NCBI GenBank assembly: GCA_903813345.2
Contig: CAIIXF020000006.1
Span: forward strand, 36,857,936 to 36,921,935
DNA: 64,000 bases
DNA from: Owenia fusiformis
Taxonomy: Eukaryota > Annelida > Polychaeta > Sabellida > Oweniidae
Direction of reading: 5' to 3'
This document shows, in pieces, positions 46,440 through 57,720 of this stretch. A program made the translations under genes and the position numbers. Within the stretch, counting starts at the first letter, position 1. Each line of letters opens with the position of its first letter. The notes under the pieces are model-generated. The model searched no databases and was not told where the DNA came from. It worked only from the letters and a program-made list of their open reading frames with translations.

Positions 46440-47553
46440 TTGTTTATTTTATTTATTTATTATTTATTTAGAAACTACATCTTTGAAACGATGGCACACT
46501 AAAATTAAATTATTATAGGTGCGTCTAAAACATGTTACAGTATTTAAAACAAAGTACCGAACATTAGATGTGTGGGATTAAGTCACACTTGTATCTCTAG
46601 GCTTGTATACTTTACTTAAAAATGTTTTTACAATCATGTCAACGTTTTTGAATTGATCATGCCCCCATAATAAAGATACATCATCACCTAAAATAAAACC
46701 AAGTTTCTTTTCTGAACTTGCAGAGATAAAATAGGAAAATATAATTTCATTACATTTCTGTCTTATACTAAAATAAAGTGATTGGCGCTCATCATTAAAA
46801 TGAGTACATTCCAAAATTCTGTGTTGAACAGTGTCCTTCTTTTTTGCATTACAGAATGAACAAAATCCATCACTCATGCCCCATGATTCATAATTGCTTT
46901 CTAATACAAAAATATTAGCTCGGGCCATGAACTTCAGTTTGCACCCGTAAAAGTCATAGTCATTCTTCAGATAATTTTCTAGATATGGATGATTTTTGAA
47001 ACTGGAATAAAGTGATAGTGAACTATATTTTGAAACTTCTGAGTGGAATTTTACGTCGTTTTCACATTTGCGAATTTTAAGGTATGACGCATACCAATCA
47101 CCATCATTTCTAAAGATGACATCATCAAGATCTCTATCACTTAATACCTTATGAATGGTTGAGATGTACTTCCAAGGGCCTTCTTTGTTTTCAGTAAATT
47201 GGATCATTAGTGCATTTAGAATCTTGTGTGGTAGGGATGATGGTGGTATTTTAAATGTGAGGTACCTAAAGAAATCTATAGAACGTTTTTCAGCAAGAGA
47301 GTCAATTGGGTGCCAACCAAGGTCACCTAATAATGCAGAACTGGCTGGCTTACCCCTTAGCTGGAACACTGCTTGCCCAACCTTAAATTGAATAGATTCA
47401 AGGGTTTTCCTGCTTTCATTTGTTAAAGCTGACCAAATCGGGGAACCGTGAAGTAAGGCAGGTTCTATCATGGACTTATATATTGTTGAACCATATTCAA
47501 TACGTTTCACATTACAATGCTTAGTGAGGGTCGATGCTGTGTTAAATCCTTTT
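46440..47553 (-). mobile_element. 5'-truncated non-LTR retrotransposon (LINE)
   Basis: The minus-strand insert ends 3' in an AAAT-type tail (about 46,425-46,475) and is cut at the 5' end inside the reverse-transcriptase frame, the usual result of incomplete target-primed reverse transcription. The uninterrupted site is seen at 48,860-48,894. Confidence 0.75.
46578..47510 (-). pseudogene. LINE reverse transcriptase, C-terminal fragment, about 310 aa
   Basis: The frame lacks the catalytic palm: no FADD/YADD box is present. It begins in the region just after the RT domain (EYGSTIYKSMIEPALLHGSPIW), continues through a long helical segment (LRGKPASSALLGDLGWHPID) and has a zinc knuckle of the C-x2-C-x9-H-x4-C type (CSFCNAKK to HRILEC) near residue 220. 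Both features are usual in ORF2 of jockey/CR1-type LINEs. The in-frame sequence extends upstream to about 47,553 with no ATG; the first codon here is GTG. It is a truncated insertion, not a host gene. Clade assignment needs a search. Confidence 0.8.
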
Positions 47554-47672
47554 TCTTGTTACTCTGGTTTCTCTTCATCCACGCATAAATCTTTCGCCTT
47601 TTACTAAAGATTTCCGTGGAGAGGAACATTATAATGAGTCTATAAAATAATTTTTCTAACCCCGAAAGCGGT

Positions 47673-48536
47673 ACCAAACAAAGTGGTCGTATCTCCTTGC
47701 CTTTATTCACGTAGAGTTCTCGGCTTTGAGTGATCTTGCCAACACATATCTCTGGTCCACCTCCCCTGTGTGATCGTCACCTGCTAGCGATTGAAGTCAT
47801 TTTAACTAAGATTAAAATGGTAGAGGTGACTTAACATACTCTACAGACTTTTGTTCCAAAGTCAAGGAAAATTTCCGCATCATTAGAAGTTATGCCAAGA
47901 TGGACAAACACACATTGTTTGCATTATAGTCCATTTCAAATACTTTATTTGATAATAGAATAATATTTAAAGGCAATGACACTTCAAATACCTATTAAAT
48001 TTTGATAATTTGATGATACTTCTTCTTTACTACCAAGAGCAATTAAAACAATGTACTAAAACATTGACCTTTCTAAAAAATATTTAATGCTGTCACTGGG
48101 TGGTTGTTGCGTGGTTGCTAGCTATTTAATACCAGTTCAAATTTCCCGCCGGTTAACCGACTTTTACCGGTAAAAACACCCGGTTAACCGGTTAATGCTC
48201 AAGCAGTTAATTGACACCACTAGTAGCTAATGACGTCATTTATCCGGTCCAATAACATTCCGTTTCATGTTTTATATATTCACACTACTATACCTAACAC
48301 CTAGAAATGCATAAGATACTTTGTTTGTCTAATTGAATTGTTTAATATATTTTTGAAAGTGCCTTACTAGCATCTAATTTTCAACCGATAAACCATTCAT
48401 AAGGAACAGACAAATAAAAACAAATACATAATCATTACTAATAAGCCAAATGGGTTGCTCATGAACACCAAATGCAAGGTATAGTAGTGTGATATTGTTA
48501 TATTAGTTTAAAGCAAGTACGCCCTTAATACCGAAC
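47673..48536. other. intergenic between duplication copies
   Basis: No gene. A short palindromic CCGGTTAACCGG cluster lies near 48,150-48,205. Confidence 0.45.
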
Positions 48537-49012
48537 AATAGCAAAATTGTATTTATTTTCCCATGTACATACTAGTAGTAGTTTATGTATATATAGATGT
48601 CTCACCCAATCTGATACATGTTTGCTTTATATAGTAGAATATACATTTTTAATGTTCATGACGCGACCAAAGGATTTTTACTCTTGTTATCCCCACCTGC
48701 TCATGAATAGGTTTTGTTTAATACCAAATTGTTTACAAAATTGTTACCGGGCAAAAAGATAAAACAATTTGTTTTTTTCTCCTTATTGAACATTTTAAGA
48801 AGCTATCAATAAAAGCAAATCAAGCAAAACAATCAAAAACACCATATTATCTTATTTTATTTTTTACTCAAATTTTGTTACATCCACTGTTGTGTTACTC
48901 TGGTTTCTCCTCATCCACGCATAAATCTTTCGCCTTTTACTAAAGATTTCCGTGGAGAGGAACATTATAATGAGTCTATAGACTTATTTTTCTAACCCCG
49001 AAAGGGGTACCA
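48537..49012. repeat. tandem duplication copy 2, uninterrupted
   Basis: Intact counterpart of 46,107-47,672; provides the empty site for the LINE. Confidence 0.75.
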
Positions 49013-49614
49013 TACAGACAAAATTCTCGTCTCTCTATGTCCCATTGTCCATGCCACACTGTTCGTAATTTCATTTATGAGGAAAGCAACCGGCCAGACG
49101 ATGTTGTTTAAGTTACTATGTGAATCACATGATTAAAAAAGCTACGTCTTGAATTGGTCGTCAAACATTCTGATACGTAGTTATCCTTATATTCGGTCAA
49201 ACAATATAGACCATGACGGAATATTGTAATATTTTTGTTTCAATAAAAATATTTTGGACCTACATGTATTTTCTAATTGAAACATATATAATCAATAAAG
49301 TTAAAGTGATATACGATCATTCTACTTTAACCTCCTTGAAAGGAATACATAAATATGACAATGTGCCATACATAGCCTCAAGACAAGAAGAAAATGTTAT
49401 GTGATTCAAAAATGAAGAAAAACAAACAAATGACTTCACCGGGGTTTGAACGCGACGTTTTGACGTCATTTCCGCTGTTTTAGCTTAAAACATCTGAAAG
49501 CTACATGTATGTTGTTTTTGGTGATACAATTACCCCGCCTGCCCGTCTGGCGACGCCGAATAAAAGTACAGAAACCTACGTACTTGGTGACTTAAATCGA
49601 GTTAGTGTAATTTA
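49013..49614. other. intergenic upstream of the sphingomyelinase
   Basis: No recognised gene or repeat. Confidence 0.45.
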
Positions 49615-49824
49615 CACTCCCTTCCAAAAGTTTGGCAAGCGGAAGTTTTCTTTGGAAAGCATTTCAAGTCAGTACAGTGTTTGGATCTTTATTTTATTCG
49701 ATAATTACAACAGTTTGGTTAATGACAAAACTGACGAATCTCTTTTTAAATTACCAAACGTAAAAAGCCGTTAATAAGTGATCAAAAAAGTTGCCTCTGG
49801 TTACCAAACTTATAGAGGGGAGTG
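49615..49824. mobile_element. Tc1/mariner-type MITE, 210 bp, in the sphingomyelinase 5' region
   Basis: Starts CACTCCCTTCCAAAAGTTTG and ends CCAAACTTATAGAGGGGAGTG, with TA on both sides (49,613-49,614 and 49,825-49,826). Same terminus as the element at 41,133. It ends 140 bp before the ATG of the sphingomyelinase gene, so it lies in or near its promoter. Confidence 0.8.
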
Positions 49825-49964
49825 TACCTATGTACTTTACCTCAATCATGGGTGTTACAATGAACGAACAGATGTGAGGTTCTCTCTGATAAAACGATAA
49901 TTTTGATAAAAATACACCTATTCTCAATTTAAAAAATTCAGTCATCCTTTGAAAAACATTTACC

Positions 49965-51942
49965 ATGAGTTCGACTTGGCTAGCTCTCTTGTGCTTGGGT
50001 GCTCTATTTCTGTTAATAATACCAAGCTACGGACAAGGCCCGGGAGATGAATGCGAATATGAATGGGACATTTGCGTCAACAATTCCGAATGTAACCCCT
50101 ACGCTGGGATATGTGTGGCAGATGTTCCAGTAGCTACAAGACCTTTTGTCTGGATAGGTAATTAGTATTAAATAACATAAAAATACGGGCAATTGATCAA
50201 GTACTGCCACCTATCGTCAAATGTTTTAAAGTAATGTGCCAACTGATTGCAATATTCAATTTAAACATGTGTTGAATCGTAACTTTCATGTGAAAATTCA
50301 ATTCCATTATGTCATACAATATGCAGGAACAGTCAGAAACACAACCTAAAATCCCAGTCTCGAAATAGGATATACTATTTGTATCCTGAAATAGATTTGA
50401 AAGGACATTTGCTAGATTTTACTCTCAATTTAGCATTATGTAGCCCCCAAACGTGATGAAAGGCGATGTAGTTTAAAAAAATATTTTAATGTAATATTTC
50501 TAAAATTTAGAAATATAATTCTATTTATAATTCAATTGATCACGTTTTGCATGGGCACAACGTGTGGTCTTATTCTAGAAAAAATCAAAACCATGCATAT
50601 CAAATAACATAGCTCTTGATTGGTCCATTACAATTCATTACTATTTAAGTAATGCACAGTTGTCATTATTGCATGTTTTAATGTGATTTACATAAAACAA
50701 ATATGTAATGATATGTTTTAGCATCAGTCATTCCAGTTTTCCTACATATAAATGAACAATATGCCCAATGAGATGGCCATTATATATAGGCACATTAAAT
50801 TACACCAACACATTTATCCCCGTGCAGGTGACGACCCAGTTTGTGATCGGCAAACCACTGACTGCCAGACCTACTTTGATCTTGACTATGATGTTAGCCA
50901 TCCCCAAGGAGAGTTCTCTACTGGTTGGTGTGCATCGGGTACAAAACACAGATGTCTATCCAAGGTACCTCCCCCGCTTGGTGCCCCCTCCCCCGCCAAC
51001 CAGCTACAGGTTGTGACATATAACGTAGCCGAGAGAGATCATTCCGTAAGTATGGATGGTCAACGTGAGCGCACTTGTCGAATACCTAGGAAGTTGGTGG
51101 AACTATTTCCTGAAGCGGATGTGTTTGTCTTCCAAGAGGCGTTTATGGGCGGTTGTTGGGACAGCCTGGAGGGTCTTGATTTTAGGGATCTGTTATTCCA
51201 CAATGGCTTTCAACATATTACAGAAACCGTAGATTTCGAGATTGATGACCCAACCATTGAAAATGGCGGAATTTTCGTAGCTTCACGATGGCCTATTATG
51301 GCCATAGAACAGCACATTTTCGAAAATTATGTCGATATAGAAGCCGACTCTCTGGCTGCCAAAGGTATAGGTTATGCCCAAATTGAGAAAACAGTCAACG
51401 ATGTGTCAAGAATTTATAACATATTTGGAACGCACATGCAGGCTTGGGATGATACTGAAGAGTATGACACTGTACGTGAGCAGCAAGCCCAAGAGATGTT
51501 TGATTTTGCAGCGGGACTCGGCATCAGCGCTTCCGAGCCTGTCATCTTTTCCGGCGATTTCAACGCAGATAGAAACGTCAAACCCGGTCACATGGCTAAC
51601 ATCGCTGCGATTCTCCAATCCACGCAGCCAGCCACCGTTGGAGCTCTCAATGTCACGTATGATCCCCAGACGAATGATTTCGTCAATGCGGCATACCCAA
51701 ATAACCCTCGTTCCTGGCTCGATTACGTCATCTACAGTAACAACCATCTTGTACCCTCTCAGTCCAGTATGCAGGCCGTGGCTATCACCTCAGACCAACC
51801 TGTAACTATGTGCTGGTGTTTCAACTGCCCTTCTTTAATCGGTGACTACGTCTTCCCCAATGACCCAGATTGCGCTGAAACCAAACAGTTGACCCATCTC
51901 TCCGATCACCACGCCGTATTGGGACAATTCACCTTTCCTTGA
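49965..51942 (+). CDS. secreted bacterial-type neutral sphingomyelinase, 435 aa, two exons
   Basis: Exon 1 is 49,965-50,157, the intron 50,158-50,827 (GTAATT to TGCAG), exon 2 50,828-51,942; the split codon gives WIGDDPVC. The product should hydrolyse sphingomyelin to ceramide and phosphocholine outside the cell. Residues 1-24 form a signal peptide with a leucine-rich core. A cysteine-rich segment follows (about 30-105). The endonuclease/exonuclease/phosphatase domain runs from about 125 to the end. Catalytic and metal residues are visible: N130 (VVTYN), E168 (FQEAF), H267 (GTHMQAW), D308 and N310 (GDFNAD), D424-H425 (LSDHH). The layout and spacing match the Bacillus cereus-type enzyme rather than the membrane nSMase2 type. 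The intron and animal repeats around it rule out simple bacterial contamination. A MITE lies 140 bp upstream of the ATG. Confidence 0.88.
50158..50827 (+). other. intron of the sphingomyelinase gene
   Basis: 670 bp, GT...AG, phase 1, AT-rich. Exon 1 alone would stop two codons past the donor, which supports splicing. Confidence 0.85.
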
Positions 51943-52530
51943 ACGTGATTAACTTGCTATATTTTTGTAAATTTAATGGAGAACGAATTAGATATTTAAA
52001 CATACAAAATTACCTGTTTTTTGTTCGATATAAAACGAATTTTGGTAACAAACTTTGTGATTATAAGTGGTAAGTAGGTCAGTGTGCCAGTCGGTTGCGT
52101 AAACTAGAGATGATAAAAAATTACATGCACGTAATCAAGATCTGATACCATGAATGAAAACATTTTTTCAATTCATTTCAAAATGTTATTTTTCGAAACT
52201 TCGAATTTAGTTATTTTCTTTAAATAGTATATGTCTTCTCTCCGGCAATATACCTTACACGTGCGTAAATGCCCATGGAAATTATCATTTTAGGGTCAAA
52301 CTCGTCACGCACGTTCCAAACCAAAATTTTGGTACAAAAAACGTGGTCAGTAGTGAAAGTATGAATGCAGGTTTTCTACGATCATTTGAGAAGTTGTTTT
52401 GTGACAGGCTGCCGAACCGCCGAACTCTAACATCCCAACACCGTCCACAAAAAAGTTGAAGACTAAATCCATAACACTTCTGGCTGTGACATAAAACGTC
52501 TCGGACATAGCGACTATGATTCATAACAAG
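51943..52530. other. 3' flank of the sphingomyelinase
   Basis: Holds its 3' UTR by position, but I see no canonical AATAAA close by. No other gene. Confidence 0.4.
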
Positions 52531-52940
52531 ACAAATGACTAACATATGACAAATGACTAACATGACAAATGACTAACATGTGACAAATGACTAACATATG
52601 GCAAATGACTATCATGACAAATGACTAACATGTGACAAATGACTAACATGTGACAAATGACTAACATATGACAAATGACTAACATGACAAATGACTAACA
52701 TGTGACAAATGACTAACATGTGACAAATAACTAACATATGACAAATGACTTACATGTGACAAATGACTAACATGTGACAAATAACTAACATGACAAATGA
52801 CTGACATGACAAATGACTAACATGACAAATGACTAACATGACAAATGACTAACATATGACAAATGACTAACATGTGACAAATGACTAACATGATAAATGA
52901 CTAACATGACAAACGACCAACATGACAAATAACATGACGG
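52530..52940. repeat. minisatellite TGACAAATGACTAACA, about 24 copies
   Basis: Units of 16-18 bases vary only by the presence of TG or TA between copies (ACATGACA, ACATGTGACA, ACATATGACA). Confidence 0.9.
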
Positions 52941-52944
52941 CCAT

Positions 52945-53765
52945 CATTTTTATTATTTGTACGCTAGCAATGTAAAGGATTCTGTTGTGGGGTTGGGATC
53001 TTTGGCAAGTACTGATTTTTCAAACCGTTTGTTTGATAGATTTGTGTCCACAGTATGCTTCTTGGTATGACAATTTTTATATACAATTTGCTTTTGAATA
53101 TTTTATGACAATAAGCAAGTGTTTTCTTTTTATTAATCTCCAGTATCACTGTTGAACTGTTTCTATCTCCGAGTGATTGATCTTTCGTATTGTTAAGAGG
53201 TTCAGATTCCAATATAAAATTCAACATAAGCCCATGAAATAATGTTCCAATATTTTATTATAATGCTCAGGATAAATCCTATTTAATGATGAAAAGTGAC
53301 ATGATGATTTATCCTGGTTCTCAGCAGATGCTGATGTTTTTTATATAATTTAGAATTTTATAATTAGTTATGTAGTTTTGAAGTTTGCGTCTAAATTATA
53401 ATTATTAAAGTTGCTTAGCCAAAAATGTCCGAAAAAGTGACTGTATTATTAAAACAATGAAGCTTTCTTAACCAGAAACAAAAGGATGTTAAGACCGCCT
53501 CTTTTTCTTATAACAGCAGGCCCGTAGCAAGAATTTTCCAAAGGGGGGGGGGGTTCACTTTTCCCAAAAAATCTAGGGGGGGGGTCACTTTGGCAAATTT
53601 GGCCAAAAGTCACTCAAACAATATTAGAAAGAATGGCGAAAAACTGCATGATTTTGAAAGAAATTTTGCCCCCCCCCCCTGGCTACGGGCCTACACAGTA
53701 TAAGAAAAGTTGATAAAAGTAACACTTTTAAAGTTTGATCCATACAATATGCCCTAGTAAAATCT
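52945..53765 (-). pseudogene. partial copy of the GPCR 3' region, interrupted by a MITE
   Basis: Minus strand: a short frame containing DQSLGDRNSSTVI resembles the GPCR tail (DQSLRDRNSSIVI). Plus strand: ATAATGTTCCAATATT, TGATTTATCCTGGTTCTC, AAGACCGCCTCT and GTTGATAAAAGTAACAC occur in the same order as at 60,110-60,415. It has only one minisatellite unit (about 53,145-53,190) and lacks the seven-helix region, so it is a partial duplicate. Confidence 0.7.
53518..53692. mobile_element. AGGCCCGTAGC-ended MITE, 175 bp
   Basis: AGGCCCGTAGC at 53,518 and GCTACGGGCCT ending at 53,692 are perfect inverted repeats around G and C runs. The paralogous DNA near 60,370-60,390 lacks the insert, which confirms mobility. 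The TSD is unclear. Confidence 0.75.
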
Positions 53766-54355
53766 CCACATCAGATTAAACTAAATTAAACAAAGAGTGC
53801 AGTTGTAATGTGAAAACCACAAAATGCATTGAAAATAAATCATAATTTACATTGTGTTTTACAACAATTTTTAAAATGAAAAATAACCATTATTACTAAT
53901 CACCACCATACAATATGTTTCTTCAAATTAAAGTTCAATACAACAAGTATGCACTCACATAGAAATACAGAGCAAGGATATAATGGAACACTTTCAGTTT
54001 ATACGATTATAGACGTCTCTACTACTAATAAATACAATTTAATATATGATCGTTTTCGCTACACAAAGTAAAAGCAGGATTATTATGAGGCCCTTGGCTT
54101 ATGTTACCTAAGCAACATAAGTTACTCTCCCCAAAATAAAACTACATCAAACTTCCGTTCTCCAAATTGGCCCTTCACGAAGACGATCATATCACTAGGA
54201 TATTAGTATACATATATTTAATGTGTTTCACTTTAAAAATTTATATCCTTTACATATGTACTCTTAATAGCTCGGTCATGATATAAACCATCAGAAATAT
54301 ACACTATGTCCCAGAGAGTGCTGTAATATTCCGAGTTTACATCACACTACATATT
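53766..54355. other. intergenic, nothing recognised
   Basis: AT-rich, no gene or repeat relation noted. Confidence 0.45.
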
Positions 54356-54359
54356 CTAT

Positions 54360-54815
54360 ATTCGAACATGACTGCATTCACGCCTTCTATAAACTGTGAA
54401 CAAAGTAAACATTTCACCCGGGTTATATTCGCGAACAATACCCCTGGTAATACGAGTAATGTGTGACGTCATAACGGCGAGCCGTAGTAATGGCGGACCA
54501 TTATGAATATTTGAACATGACTGTATTCACGCCTTCTATAAACTGTAAACAAAGTCAAAATTTCACCCGGTGTATATTCGCGAACAATACCCCTGGTAAT
54601 ACGAGTAATGTGTGACGTCATAACGGCGAGCCGTAGTAATGGCGGACCATTATGAATATTTGAGCATGACTGTATTCACGCCTTCTATAAACTGTAAACA
54701 AAGTCAAAATTTCACCCGTTGTATATTCGCGAACAATACTCTTGGTAATACGAGTAATTGTGTTACGTCATAACGGCGGGCCGTAGTAATGGCGGGGTAT
54801 AATGAATATTCGAAA
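54360..54815. repeat. 150-bp tandem repeat, three copies, CRE and YY1-like motifs
   Basis: Copies start at about 54,368, 54,518 and 54,667 (TGACTGTATTCACGCCTTC). Each contains TGACGTCATAACGGCG (TTACGTCATAACGGCG in the third) and GTAATGGCGGACC (GTAATGGCGGGGT in the third). An inverted single copy is at about 33,855-34,010. Confidence 0.8.
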
Positions 54816-54891
54816 CATTTTGGTGAATTTTCATGTTCGAATCGTAATATAGACCTCAGAGCAGGTGTAGTGTCGTCGATTACAACCCAAT

Positions 54892-54956
54892 AGGGCTAGG
54901 TACAAAAGCTTTCGAACCACTCGTTCGGGGTACAGAAAACGTTTGTGCCTAGCCCT
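54892..54956. repeat. palindromic hairpin with GC tip
   Basis: AGGGCTAGGTACAAAAGC pairs with GTTTGTGCCTAGCCCT around the tip CGAACCACTCGTTCGGGG. Related to 33,771-33,837. Confidence 0.65.
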
Positions 54957-55069
54957 GCGGGGTGTATTCCACAAGCCCCTGCTAATCGGTCTATATTTCT
55001 TGATTATAACCACCTTACCGAGCCTGTTCTAGGGGTATTAGTGCTAGTTTAGAAGGCTTTTATTTTGCT

Positions 55070-55350
55070 ATATAGACCTGAGCAATATGTGACGTCAAAG
55101 TGGCGGGCCATAGTGGCGGGCCAATATTGGATTAACAGCCCGGCACTGTTCCCCGGGAAGTTAGATATCGTTAAGTGCTTATAATTTTCGTTCAGTGGCA
55201 GTCTGTTCTTGCTATTTCAGCCCTGGGCATAAATGGTGGTAATAATACTAATAACGTCATTTCTGCGGGCAAAATAGTGAAATATTGGACCTTGGGCCTT
55301 CTGCCCTTGGTTCAATATTTTACTATATTGCCCTTTGAAATGACCTTATT
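55070..55350. repeat. dispersed repeat with CRE motif, copy 1
   Basis: GACCTGAGCAATATGTGACG through AAATATTGGACC and a small hairpin (tip GGGCCTTCTGCCC, 55,281-55,322). It recurs at 56,062-56,310. Confidence 0.7.
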
Positions 55351-56061
55351 GAACTATTACTACATTTTAAAACATATTATGTACTTTAAATGCTTTAAGT
55401 ACATTAAATAGCATTGTGACATATTAATCATGGAAGTAAAATAGTCTGCACATAATTAAAAAATATGAGGTTACATTGATTATGTGGTGTAAAAGGTAAA
55501 GGGCTGAAGCACCAAAAAGGCAAAACTGAAATAAAATGGTGTATTGGGCAGGAAACTTTCATGTTTTGGCTATATGACCATGCAAAAAATGTCTGAAAAT
55601 ATTGATTGGTATATCTGTGCTGTTGATATACTTTTGGGTACATTTTTTGAGACACCCTGTATATCCTTGTAACCATTGGATAAAAGCTGATATTCTGCAA
55701 ATGTGTACATAAAGGTATGTTTCATATAATTGTGCCATAACAACTGTGCGTGTGTCACCATGATTTACATGAACTGAATATCAGGGCGGCGGTAAACAGT
55801 CACTCAAAGCCGGAATATAGAGAAGGCTTTGGACCTAAGTAGGCCTAAGATTATAGTTTCACTAATATGAGTACAATAGCTATACGGTAATTATATATAT
55901 ATGTAATATGATTTCTCATAATGATTTTTAATCATCATGATGAAGCAAAACGAATCGTAAATTCAATATTAAGTCAAGTCTGATATTGCATCAATGGGCA
56001 TTATTACTACCTTGCCGGCCGTTCTTGGGGTATAAGTAGAATTGAATGCGTTTATTTTACT
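55351..56061. other. intergenic with one mariner-type terminus
   Basis: GTACATTTTTTGAGACACCC then TGTA ends at about 55,661 and resembles a mariner inverted terminus. I could not find a partner end, so it may be a solo or decayed element. No gene. Confidence 0.4.
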
Positions 56062-56310
56062 ACATTGACCTGAGCAATATGTGACGTCATAGTGGCGGGC
56101 CAGTAATGATATTTCAGCCCGGCAATGTTGGAAATGAGATATCGTTCAGTGCGTATAATTTCGCTTAGCGGACAGACAGTTTTTACCATTTCAGCCCTGG
56201 TATCGGTAATAAATGGTGGTAATAATACTAATAACGTCATTTCTGCGGGTAAAATAGTGAAATATTGGACCTAGGGCCTTTGGCCTTTGGTCCAATATTT
56301 AGCAGTTATG
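56062..56310. repeat. dispersed repeat with CRE motif, copy 2
   Basis: Diverged direct copy of 55,070-55,350, including TGACGTCATAGTGGCGGGCC and the hairpin at 56,260-56,300. Confidence 0.7.
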
Positions 56311-56330
56311 TCCCATCATTGAATATTGAA

Positions 56331-56464
56331 CAAATATTTCACTCTATTGAGGTGAATACCTGTACATCTTTCACAAGTGATATTCCACGAAGCCCGAAGG
56401 GCAAGTGGAATATCACCTTGTGAAAGTGCTACAGGTATTCACCGAAAATAGAGTGAAATATTTG
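56331..56464. repeat. palindromic hairpin with GC tip
   Basis: CAAATATTTCACTCTATT pairs with AATAGAGTGAAATATTTG. Tip: CACGAAGCCCGAAGGGCAAG. Confidence 0.75.
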
Positions 56465-56751
56465 TTTTATTATTCACTGTCTAGCTTAACATCCCTTATA
56501 TTATTAATTCATTAAGTCTTCAGATATTTTTACGAATCCACTCGGTTCGTCTGCCATTTTGACTTACACTGAACTAAATTATTTACACTGAAAGAAAACA
56601 AATTCTTTGAAAATTCCCGGGAGCGTGGGATATCGCTAGTTGTCTTATCTGATTAGCATTGCCATTGAATATCGCCAGATATCCCACGACATGTGACACG
56701 GTTTTGACCAATCATACTGTCGCTAGCTAGATAGTGATATAATAATATAAG

Positions 56752-56885
56752 TTATTCAATGATTCGAGTGAAATACAGAAAATATTCTTCCCGAGAAGGT
56801 CGTATTTCACGATGCGCTAGCAGAGTGAAATACAGACGTTCAAGGGAAGAATATTTTCTGTATTTCACAAGAAATCATTGAATAA
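56752..56885. repeat. palindromic hairpin with GC tip
   Basis: TTATTCAATGATT pairs with AATCATTGAATAA; inner arms GTGAAATACAGAAAATATTC. Tip: CACGATGCGCTAGCAGAGTG. Confidence 0.75.
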
Positions 56886-57196
56886 CGATTTTATTCCATG
56901 ATTACCCATATGAAACTCGCCTAAATCAAGTCCGTTGGCTCGGGGCCGGAGAAACAGATCAACCTTCTCACCTCAGAGATTTCTAATCGATATTCCTTCA
57001 AAATCTTTATGGCCTTGTTGTTTGCTTTTTGTTTGCGTGTTTTATCTTAAAATTATTGATTGTGGTGATCACAGTCTACGTTTCTGATATTTGAATCAGA
57101 TATTTATAGCAAAATTCAAAGATAAGCATGCGTTGGTGTAAAGTAATCGCCATTGATTTTTTTCAGTAACAGTCATATCCTGGATGGAAATCTGGG

Positions 57197-57449
57197 GCGT
57201 TGGGATACTGGACCGTATCCCAACGCTGACGTCATTGACACTGGAAAGTGCGTGTAAATACAGAATATATTTAAGTCACGTGGACCAATCAGATTGCAGG
57301 GAATTTCACCATCATGGAATAAACGTGTGTATTCCATACCTACTAAGGTTCTAGGTAAATAACGAGCAGGAATATATACTGTATCTAGGGATCTATCACC
57401 GAGGAGCGGGGCGGGATGGATACAGCCTGTATCCATCCCGGTCCCGCTC
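57197..57449. repeat. two short palindromes
   Basis: 57,197-57,226: GCGTTGGGATAC against GTATCCCAACGC. 57,404-57,449: GAGCGGG and GGGATGGATACAG against their complements. Between them lies unrecognised DNA with a TGACGTCA near 57,228. Confidence 0.6.
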
Positions 57450-57555
57450 TTTTCAATTTTTTTTCAAATTTTTTTCCAAATTTGTTTTCAACATTTTTTT
57501 CAATTTTTTTTTCAATTTTTTCACTTTTTTTTCATTTTTTCAAATTTTTGGGAAA
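57450..57555. repeat. T-rich simple sequence
   Basis: Runs of T broken by CAA or CA for about 100 bases. Low complexity. Confidence 0.85.
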
Positions 57556-57720
57556 TCTCGCAATCTTTAAGAACAAGAAAACGTGTACGGTATGTTTTGG
57601 AATTTTGGAACTTTATAAGGTATGATGTACCTGTAAAACCGCGGTAAAACCTCGGTCCCTGCGGTCCCTCGGGAGATACACATATTTCCCTTGGGATAAA
57701 CCCTGTATCCAAATACACCA

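Larger units (their letters stand above)
46107..47672. repeat. tandem duplication copy 1, interrupted by a LINE
   Basis: 46,107-46,440 matches 48,537-48,860, and 47,558-47,672 matches 48,894-49,010 (ACTCTGGTTTCTC, GAGGAACATTATAATGAG). In copy 2 the two parts are separated by only about 35 bases, so the intervening 1.1 kb here is inserted. Confidence 0.75.

Noticed and set aside
49965-51942. Bacterial contamination as the source of the sphingomyelinase
   Set aside because: It has a canonical intron, a separate signal-peptide exon and animal MITEs at its border.
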